Below, piece after piece: positions 1 to 5,416 of a stretch of 7,142 nt of DNA (position 1 is the stretch's first letter; the number at the start of each line of letters is the position of its first letter). Both the position numbers and the translations under genes were made by a program. The DNA comes from Candidatus Saccharimonadota bacterium. GTDB taxonomy: Bacteria; Eremiobacterota; Xenobia; Xenobiales; Xenobiaceae. Location: assembly GCA_004554425.1 (NCBI GenBank), contig SFMI01000088.1, positions 1-7,142 on the forward strand, given 5' to 3'. A model generated the notes under the pieces. The model had not been told where the DNA came from and ran no database searches. It was given only the letters and a program-made list of their open reading frames with translations.

Positions 1-338
1 CAAGCTTGTTTTTCGGTAATAGGACTATGCATGGAGACGCCGGGTACGGGAGTAAAAAAGGCTATATCGGAGAACCTAGCAATAAAGCCAGGAACATTTA
101 AGTCTAAGCTATCAGATTTCTTCAAAACAGCGATTTCACTATCCATGTCACCCCAAACGTATTTTTTGGCAATGACATCAGTTTGCTCCCCATTAACAAG
201 AAGTCTGAGACGAGAAACTTGATTTTTTTTGCTCTCATAGAAGTAAACAGCCTGAATTTCAGCATCAAGCCCAAATACTTGCTTGACGATCGCTTTCCAG
301 GACAAGGGAATAGACATATTTGAAACACTCTGCATCAT
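1..338 (-). CDS. N-terminal part of an unassigned protein, possibly kinase/phosphotransferase-like; runs off the left edge
   Basis: Reading leftward from ATG at 338-336 gives 112 codons without a stop up to the window edge, the longest open frame in this stretch on either strand. An in-frame TAA lies at 347-345, so the start must be ATG 338, ATG 335 or ATG 317 (residues 1, 2 and 8); none has a good Shine-Dalgarno sequence, so the choice is uncertain. The product begins MMQSVSNMSIPLSWKAIVKQ and looks like a soluble globular protein with no signal peptide or membrane segment. VIAKKY (residues 55-60), SEIAVLKK (67-74) and NVPGFIARF (81-89) resemble the beta3 lysine, helix-C glutamate and following 'vP' strand of aminoglycoside-phosphotransferase-like N-lobes. 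The catalytic loop would lie outside the window, so this assignment is tentative. The gene is divergent from the rightward cluster and need not be related to it. Confidence 0.66.
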   Translation of the reverse strand, partial: MMQSVSNMSIPLSWKAIVKQVFGLDAEIQAVYFYESKKNQVSRLRLLVNGEQTDVIAKKYVWGDMDSEIAVLKKSDSLDLNVPGFIARFSDIAFFTPVPGVSMHSPITEKQA

Positions 339-498
339 TGAAGATTATTATTCTTATTGTTTGAGATCAACTACTTTTCTTTAAATTTTAAACGATACTT
401 ATTTATCGACTTAATATTTTTTGTCACATAGAGGAAATAAAAGTACCTCTTCGATATCTAAGCCTAGGGATTAAGTGTGCCCAATTGGCTACCGTCTT

Positions 499-507
499 TG
501 CTATAAT
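499..507 (+). promoter_or_regulatory. Extended -10 promoter for the DUF58-transglutaminase-MoxR-TPR cluster
   Basis: TGCTATAAT is a perfect extended -10 (TGn plus consensus TATAAT at 502-507) for the primary sigma factor. At 16-18 bp spacing the -35 position reads GCCCAA, CCCAAT or TGCCCA, all weak matches to TTGACA; extended -10 promoters commonly tolerate this. Transcription would start near 513-515 and leave a leader of about 55 nt before the TTG at 570. The box is flanked by TTGC and GCAA (498-511), forming a dyad centred on the -10, and CCAATTGG lies just upstream. No comparable promoter is evident further down the cluster. Confidence 0.6.
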
Positions 508-555
508 GCAAGCTAAAAAGAGAGTATGGAATGACAGACTTGACTGTTCGGTCTT

Positions 556-562
556 AAGAGGA
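556..562 (+). promoter_or_regulatory. Shine-Dalgarno AAGAGGA for the DUF58 gene
   Basis: AAGAGGA lies 7 nt before the TTG at 570. The in-frame TAA at 555-557 overlaps it, so no upstream extension of the gene is possible. The ATG at 562-564 is in another frame and is part of the Shine-Dalgarno region itself. Together these decide in favour of TTG 570. Confidence 0.7.
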
Positions 563-569
563 TGAACTT

Positions 570-1907
570 TTGGAAAATAATTCGGAGAAAAGGCGTTCTT
601 GGGCTGCGGTTTTGCGCGGCGCCTCAGCAAAAACTTTCAAGTTTATAAGAACGGTGTGCGGCTTCATTCCCATTACCGGCATGGGATTAGCTTATATGAT
701 TCTGCTGGCGCTAACTTTTTACTTTGTAGCCTTAGGAGAAGACGATATAGTTTGGATCTCAGCTTCTGTAGCTCTTATGATCGTCGGCATCTTGATGATT
801 TTGGCCGTGAGTATAGGTGCTATCTATTTGGCTATACATTGGAAAGCTAAATGCGAAGTAGGCTTATCGGATATAAGTACTTCCACTATGTATCAGTCAA
901 AGTCTGGCTTAGAAATAGCTTTTTTGCCCGTTCCTTTTGTCAACATTTCCATCGAGTGGCTTTATCCGGCAGAAGTCGAAACCGAATGCAAACAAAGCTT
1001 ATCTTCTGTTGCTGAATATATTACCGTCAACCACCGTTGCAGCGTCGAGAAGATTAGTCGCCGCTTCAGAGTGGAAGATATTTTAGGCTTAGCCGACGTA
1101 ACCTGGGTAAGTACTCAAAATGTCAAGTTTAAAGCTTATCCCAAGCCAGGCGCGGTAAAAAGTAGCAGCATAACGTTAAGCATGGCTGGTGGCGAAGATA
1201 TTTCCGATCCTTTCGGTTCCCCTCAGGGCGATCTTATAGAAATGCGTCAATACGTACCTGGGGACTCTTCCCGCTCAATATTGTGGAAAGTTTATGCTCG
1301 CAGTCGCCGCTTGGTCGTCCGTATGCCAGAAAGAGCGCTTACCGCTCAGACACGCACTTGCGCCTATTTGGTGTCCGGCCCCAATGATGAAGCCAGCGCT
1401 TCTTTTGCCCGCTCGATTCTCGAGTCTAAAATTTTGGGCGACAGCTGGCTTTTCGGCGCCGACGGCTGCGTCGGAACTACTTCTATTATAAGTGAAGCAT
1501 TAGATTTCTTGGCTTCTTCTGGAAATGCAGAATCAAGGGAACTCTGCGGCTTGAAAAAATTCTTGGAAGAAGCTTCCAAACTCGGTTACCATAGTTGCTT
1601 TGTGTTTGTGCCAGCCGCTTACGGAGACTGGGTGAAAAACGTTCTAGGAGCGGTCAGAGATACCCACCTCACCATTACTTGGCTTATGGGTGTCGATCAG
1701 AACTTAACAGAAGCTGAAGATAAAAAGAAACAGCCTTGGGAAAAGTGGATTTACATTGACTCCAATGAAGTACACTTGGAAGCTCCTTCCAAGATTGCTC
1801 AAACTTTACAAAGTCCCAATACTCCCATGATCTTATGCGAGACAGCTACAGGACGCATCATAAATAACGCGGCTGCTTATTTGCAAGCTCAGGAAAAGGC
1901 GGTCTAG
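570..1907 (+). CDS. DUF58-domain membrane protein
   Basis: This 445-residue protein starts at TTG, supported by the Shine-Dalgarno sequence above and an in-frame stop just upstream. A basic N-terminus (K7, R8, R9) precedes two hydrophobic segments, about 32-55 and 60-89, joined by a short acidic loop (GEDD). By the positive-inside rule both ends lie in the cytoplasm. A beta-rich region (about 95-205) leads to the DUF58 signature at 213-255: SDPFG, then Y228, G231, D232, R235, I237, W239, K240, A243, R244 and a final VRMPE. The C-terminal part (about 262-400) looks like the Rossmann/vWA-like half of such proteins but lacks a recognisable metal-binding DxSxS. DUF58 proteins are typically encoded beside MoxR ATPases and are thought to work with them; the biochemical role is unknown. 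It is first in the cluster and ends 7 nt before the transglutaminase gene. The family call is firm; a specific function is not. Confidence 0.93.
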   Translation: MENNSEKRRSWAAVLRGASAKTFKFIRTVCGFIPITGMGLAYMILLALTFYFVALGEDDIVWISASVALMIVGILMILAVSIGAIYLAIHWKAKCEVGLSDISTSTMYQSKSGLEIAFLPVPFVNISIEWLYPAEVETECKQSLSSVAEYITVNHRCSVEKISRRFRVEDILGLADVTWVSTQNVKFKAYPKPGAVKSSSITLSMAGGEDISDPFGSPQGDLIEMRQYVPGDSSRSILWKVYARSRRLVVRMPERALTAQTRTCAYLVSGPNDEASASFARSILESKILGDSWLFGADGCVGTTSIISEALDFLASSGNAESRELCGLKKFLEEASKLGYHSCFVFVPAAYGDWVKNVLGAVRDTHLTITWLMGVDQNLTEAEDKKKQPWEKWIYIDSNEVHLEAPSKIAQTLQSPNTPMILCETATGRIINNAAAYLQAQEKAV

Positions 1908-1914
1908 TTACAAT

Positions 1915-4263
1915 ATGGACGGCATGACCTCAGGAAATAAAAAATCTTCTTTTGGCATAGGCACATTTTTAGAGCGCTCTTTTAACAGTTTAATGTGGGG
2001 CGTAATTTTAGCCATAAATGCTTCTACTATCTCTGTAGCAAATGGTATTTTCGGCGCCTTCGTGGGGGGAGTTTTAGGCTTTTGGCTCTCTTATTGGCTT
2101 TCTTCCAAGCGTTTGCGCATACCAGTATTTGTCTTAGGAGCTCTGGTACTCGATCGCATTTTTGTCCATTTGGCCGATATTCCCGTCAACAGCGCTTTTA
2201 TAGCTTCTCTTTTTGCTTCTCCAGAAAATGCTAGTTTATTTTCTCAAGGGCTAGTTTGGTTTATAAATTGCCTCTTCTTGGTCATGGTTATCCATGCCAT
2301 AAGTATACGTAATCCTTGGTTTGTAGCCGTCGAGCTGATTATCGTAGCTAACATTGCTCTCTTACCTTTGTCGGCTCACCGTGACGGTTTTATCAGCCGC
2401 CCCTATTTCTTCGTCGATCCGCTCTGGTCCAGAGGTTGGGATCCCATTCCCTTCTTCATCGCTGCCGGCGTAATTTTGGCCATTGCCTTGGTTTTCCTTA
2501 TTGTAGGACGTTTTAATAAACGCACTTTGGCCGACTTATCTATCTTAATTGTCACTATTTCTTTAGTTGGAGTTTTTCTGCCCCTTAAAGATTTGCACCA
2601 GCCTTTGCCTGAGCAACTTATGAGTGGCAATGCTAAAGGCGAACAACAAGAACAAGCTAAAGGCAAAGAAGGTGGCAACAAAGGCCAAGATCAGCAAAAA
2701 GACGATCAAGATCAAGACCAGCAGCAACCCAATCAAGGTCAGCAAAAGCAAGACGACAAAGACAAGAATGATAATCAACAGAACAACGATAAGGACAACA
2801 ACCAAGGCGGAGGCCAGAGCGACAATCAGGATAAGAATGACAATTCCTCAGAAGCTCCCAAGTCGAAGCCTGTGGCTGTAGTTGTCTTTAACGATGATTA
2901 TGCTCCTCCGGAAGGTTATTATTACTTCCGCCAGGATGCCAAGAGCTTCTTCAACGGTCGTAAGTTGGTTAATGACATTTCCGGACGCTATGATCACGAT
3001 ATTGCTTCTGGCTTCCCTCAGTTTAATGCGCCCAATCCACTTACCCCTCCCTCAATAGATGCAACTAAAACTAAAGCTATCAATACAAAAGTTAGTTTAA
3101 TCGAAAATCATAGTAAACCATTCGGATTACTTAATCCTATGGCTATGAGTGCTGCTTCCAATCCAAATAGCAGTCAGTTTGTGGGGGCTTACAGTGTAGA
3201 TTCGCGTTCTTTTACCGGCAAAATAGATACTTTGCTCCAGGCTGAGCTTAACAATCCGCAATGGTCAAAGGCCGATATAGATTACTATACTCAATTGCCT
3301 AACGACAAGCGCTATAAAGAGTTGGCTTTACAAATTCAAAATGATTTGCCAGCTGCTTTTAGGTCTTTGCCTATGGCCAAAGTATATATTATGAAGCTGT
3401 GGCTTGATAAAAACAGCACTTACGATACTAAAGTAAAAATTACCGATAAAGACGACGTTGTTTCCAAGTATCTTTTCGGAGATCGAATTGGATACTGTGT
3501 CCATAATGCCAATGCTTTAGCCTATTTGTGCCGTTCTATTGGTATTCCGGCCCGTGTAGCTGAAGGCTACGCTGTAGACACCAAAAATACTTACGGCGGC
3601 TCAGCTTTGCTGATTATGAATAATAGCGCCCATTCTTGGTGCGAAGTATACATTCGGGGACTGGGTTGGTACCCAATCGATGTATCCCCCGAACGTTCCA
3701 ATGTAACTCCTCCAGATCCACCAGATCCCGATTTGCAAAAAATGTTCGGCGAAATGGCCCGCGAAGAATCAGCAGACAAAGAAGGCGTATCCCAAAAGCC
3801 GGTCGATATGCAAATGCAAATGCGATCTTTAGTAAAAGCCTTGGGCTGGTTGCTGGCTATAGCAGCAATCTTAGCTTTTATTGGCGCTTGGGTACATAAA
3901 GTTTATATCCACCTCATGGCCCATTTAAGCTTTGGCGCCAAGCGAGCCGATTGTGTGTACAAAGCTGCTTTGGTGTCACTAGCCGAAATAGGCATACGTC
4001 GCCACTATGGAGAAACGCGCGAAGAGTTTGCTTCTCGCTTGGCTGATAAGTTGCCCGCTTTACAAAAATTAACCCAATGGCATGTGCGTTGCCATTTAGG
4101 CGAAAATGCACAAATTAAGTTTGTTTCTCGCACACCTTTGCCAAGCACTTCCGAATGCGCAGCCCACTATGCTCAGCTTAAGTCGGAATTATCTAGCTGC
4201 GCTCCTTGGTGGCGACGCCTCCTGGGTATACTGAATCCTTTCGCTTGGCTCTTTGTACGTTAA
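1915..4263 (+). CDS. TgpA-like membrane transglutaminase-fold protein with DUF4129-like C-terminus
   Basis: This 782-residue polytopic protein has six or seven N-terminal membrane segments (about 25-63 as one or two, 69-87, 111-130, 132-150, 178-199, 205-224). A Q/N/D/K-rich linker follows (239-318), then an extracytoplasmic region with GYYYFRQ, then the transglutaminase-like core (about 455-600). The core shows a full triad: Cys528 in GYCVHNAN, His573 in AHSWCEVY and Asp589 in GWYPIDVSPE, with GIPARVAEGYA between. One more membrane helix (about 643-662) leads to a tail with the DUF4129-like pattern GETREEFA (699-706). This resembles bacterial TgpA, an inner-membrane protein with a periplasmic transglutaminase domain; the substrate is unknown and could be a protein or peptidoglycan amide. 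ATG 1915 is the first in-frame start after an upstream stop, but its Shine-Dalgarno sequence is weak and distant (AGGAAAAGG, 1891-1899), so coupling to translation of the preceding gene is likely. ATG 1924 is the alternative. Confidence 0.93.
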   Translation: MDGMTSGNKKSSFGIGTFLERSFNSLMWGVILAINASTISVANGIFGAFVGGVLGFWLSYWLSSKRLRIPVFVLGALVLDRIFVHLADIPVNSAFIASLFASPENASLFSQGLVWFINCLFLVMVIHAISIRNPWFVAVELIIVANIALLPLSAHRDGFISRPYFFVDPLWSRGWDPIPFFIAAGVILAIALVFLIVGRFNKRTLADLSILIVTISLVGVFLPLKDLHQPLPEQLMSGNAKGEQQEQAKGKEGGNKGQDQQKDDQDQDQQQPNQGQQKQDDKDKNDNQQNNDKDNNQGGGQSDNQDKNDNSSEAPKSKPVAVVVFNDDYAPPEGYYYFRQDAKSFFNGRKLVNDISGRYDHDIASGFPQFNAPNPLTPPSIDATKTKAINTKVSLIENHSKPFGLLNPMAMSAASNPNSSQFVGAYSVDSRSFTGKIDTLLQAELNNPQWSKADIDYYTQLPNDKRYKELALQIQNDLPAAFRSLPMAKVYIMKLWLDKNSTYDTKVKITDKDDVVSKYLFGDRIGYCVHNANALAYLCRSIGIPARVAEGYAVDTKNTYGGSALLIMNNSAHSWCEVYIRGLGWYPIDVSPERSNVTPPDPPDPDLQKMFGEMAREESADKEGVSQKPVDMQMQMRSLVKALGWLLAIAAILAFIGAWVHKVYIHLMAHLSFGAKRADCVYKAALVSLAEIGIRRHYGETREEFASRLADKLPALQKLTQWHVRCHLGENAQIKFVSRTPLPSTSECAAHYAQLKSELSSCAPWWRRLLGILNPFAWLFVR
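2629..2868 (+). repeat. Low-complexity stretch encoding a Q/N/D/K-rich linker
   Basis: About 80 codons within the transglutaminase gene encode almost only Gln, Asn, Asp, Lys, Glu and Gly, for example DQDQDQQQPNQGQQKQ. The DNA is dominated by CAA, CAG, GAC, GAT, AAC and AAG with short imperfect repeats (gatcaagatcaagaccag). It sits exactly between the last N-terminal membrane helix and the extracytoplasmic region, so it is probably a flexible, highly hydrophilic tether outside the membrane. The frame stays open throughout, so it is not a frameshift artefact. Confidence 0.85.
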
Positions 4264-4306
4264 AAATCAAACCTAATCAATTTTAAAAACTAATGTCCAC
4301 TTAGAC

Positions 4307-4312
4307 GGAGGA
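4307..4312 (+). promoter_or_regulatory. Shine-Dalgarno GGAGGA for the MoxR gene
   Basis: A near-consensus GGAGGA lies 8 nt before the TTG at 4321, which makes this rare start codon convincing. It is the best ribosome binding site in the window. The 57-nt gap in which it lies shows no obvious promoter or terminator. Confidence 0.8.
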
Positions 4313-4320
4313 AACTTATC

Positions 4321-5331
4321 TTGGATAGAACTTCGCAAGCTAACCGAGCTGCTCGCTTAGATAAGGCTTACAATTTACTCCTTACTATGGAGTCGCGCTT
4401 AAAAAGAGCGGTACGCGGACGAGATCGCGTCATCGAGCTTATTTTAATTGCCCTCTTAGCCGACGGTCACGTGCTTTTGGAAGATTTCCCCGGTTCCGGA
4501 AAAACCACCTTAGCTAAAGCCTTGGGAGACTCTATATATAATGATAATCCCGAACCTCCGATCACTATGTTCAGGCGTATCCAGTTTACTCCCGACTTGC
4601 TCCCTTCCGATATTACCGGTATGACGGTGTTTGATCCTGATAACGGTACTTTCACCTTCCGTCCCGGCCCCATTTTTGCTCACGTGGTATTAGCTGACGA
4701 AATTAACCGTACCTCTCCCAAAGTTCAAGCAGCTATGTTGGAAGCTATGGCTGAAAAACAAGTAACCGTAGATAACACTTCCCACAATTTAGGCAAGCTT
4801 TTCTTTGTAATTGCCACTCAAAACCCCAGAGATCAAGCCGGTACTTATCCTTTACCTGTAGCTCAGCACGACCGTTTTCTCTTTAAGATCCGCATGAATA
4901 ATATTGATAGAGAATCGGAGTTGGATGTATTGCGCTCTATTCAAGAAAGACGCAATCCTCCGGGCAATGAATTTCCTATGGTGCCCAAAACAGCAATTTT
5001 AGATGCTCGTCAAGCTATAGATCAGTATATATACGTCGACGATCGCATAAATCAATGCCTGGTAGATATGGCCAACGCTGTGCGCCAATCGCCTCATGTA
5101 GCCCAAGGTATATCTACCCGCAGCTTAGTCTTAATGTTGCCAGCTCTCAAAGCTTGCGCCCTTAAACGGGCTCGCGACTACGTAACTGCTGAAGACGTTT
5201 CTTACCTTGTGCCCTACGTTTTCGCCCATCGTTTAGAATTAGCTGCCGGTATTGAAGATCCGATTAAAGTCATAAGAGAATGTTGCAAAGGCCCTCTGGA
5301 AGCCTTATGCCGCTCAACACTTAAGAAATAA
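4321..5331 (+). CDS. MoxR-family AAA+ ATPase
   Basis: This 336-residue protein has the usual length and full architecture of a MoxR ATPase and is cytosolic, with no signal or membrane segment. Visible elements: VRGRDRVIE near 31-39 (the family's 'vG.......l' start), Walker A DFPGSGKTT with K61, the GPIFAHVVLADEINR block with Walker B D126-E127, sensor 1 N168 in ATQNPRDQAGTYPLP, the DRF motif with R185, and sensor 2 R267 in GISTRSLVLMLPALKA, followed by RDYVTAEDV and HRL. All catalytic residues are present, so it should hydrolyse ATP, probably as a hexameric chaperone-like machine acting on the products of neighbouring genes. Two positions differ from the usual PLPEAQLDRF: here V180 and H183 replace Glu and Leu. 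It starts at TTG with a strong Shine-Dalgarno sequence. MoxR is usually the first gene of such clusters, but here it is third. Confidence 0.96.
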   Translation: MDRTSQANRAARLDKAYNLLLTMESRLKRAVRGRDRVIELILIALLADGHVLLEDFPGSGKTTLAKALGDSIYNDNPEPPITMFRRIQFTPDLLPSDITGMTVFDPDNGTFTFRPGPIFAHVVLADEINRTSPKVQAAMLEAMAEKQVTVDNTSHNLGKLFFVIATQNPRDQAGTYPLPVAQHDRFLFKIRMNNIDRESELDVLRSIQERRNPPGNEFPMVPKTAILDARQAIDQYIYVDDRINQCLVDMANAVRQSPHVAQGISTRSLVLMLPALKACALKRARDYVTAEDVSYLVPYVFAHRLELAAGIEDPIKVIRECCKGPLEALCRSTLKK

Positions 5332-5332
5332 A

Positions 5333-5375
5333 ATTTAGATCTAATGATCTGATGAAAAGATCATTAGATCTGAAT
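5333..5375 (+). promoter_or_regulatory. Long AT-rich inverted repeat between the MoxR and TPR genes
   Basis: AGATCTAATGATCT (5337-5350) and AGATCATTAGATCT (5358-5371) are perfect 14-bp inverted repeats around a 7-nt loop. The stem extends outward to 5333/5375 with one G-U pair, to about 18 bp. Each arm is itself a small dyad (AGATC-N4-GATCT). The stem is AT-rich and is followed by GAATACAAAT rather than a T run, so it is a poor intrinsic terminator. It could instead be an mRNA processing or stabilising stem, a partial terminator or a protein-binding site. Confidence 0.7.
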
Positions 5376-5404
5376 ACAAATATGAACATACATAAGCTGC
5401 TCAG

Positions 5405-5410
5405 AAGGGA
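5405..5410 (+). promoter_or_regulatory. Shine-Dalgarno AAGGGA for the TPR gene
   Basis: AAGGGA lies 6 nt before ATG 5417. The in-frame TAA at 5393-5395 excludes a longer N-terminus, so this ATG is the first possible start and also places the signal peptide correctly. Confidence 0.75.
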
Positions 5411-5416
5411 AAAATC

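Larger units (their letters stand above)
339..569. other. Divergent intergenic region
   Basis: This 231-bp region separates the leftward gene from the rightward cluster and should carry promoters for both. The half next to the leftward gene is very AT-rich (12 G/C in 361-420) and includes the run TTAAATTTTAAA at 381-392. It contains short dyads: CGATA-N6-TATCG at 393-408, AGAGG-N11-CCTCT at 430-450, and the 8-bp palindrome CCAATTGG at 481-488. The rightward promoter is described separately. For the leftward gene I see only AT-rich, weakly promoter-like sequence (TAAAAT on the minus strand near 386-391) without a convincing -35. No RNA gene is recognisable. Confidence 0.6.

Noticed and set aside
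31..222. Rightward 63-codon frame opposite the partial leftward gene
   Set aside because: It is shorter than the 112-codon leftward frame, is not clearly preceded by a ribosome site and has no protein-family character.
122..328. Leftward 68-codon frame overlapping the partial gene
   Set aside because: It stops inside the region where the other leftward frame stays open to the edge, and its composition is that of a shifted frame.
430..450. AGAGG-N11-CCTCT as a terminator or operator
   Set aside because: Only 5 bp with a long loop and no T run; expected by chance in this composition.
2563..2805. Leftward 80-residue frame coding an extremely Leu/Val/Ile-rich peptide
   Set aside because: It is the antisense image of the Q/N/D/K linker codons (CAA, GAC, AAC read backwards give Leu, Val and Ile codons), with no ribosome site; it only mimics a membrane protein.
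5333..5375. The inverted repeat as an ordinary rho-independent terminator ending the transcript after MoxR
   Set aside because: The stem is AT-rich and is followed by GAATACAAAT without a T run. I kept it as a regulatory or structural element of unknown type.
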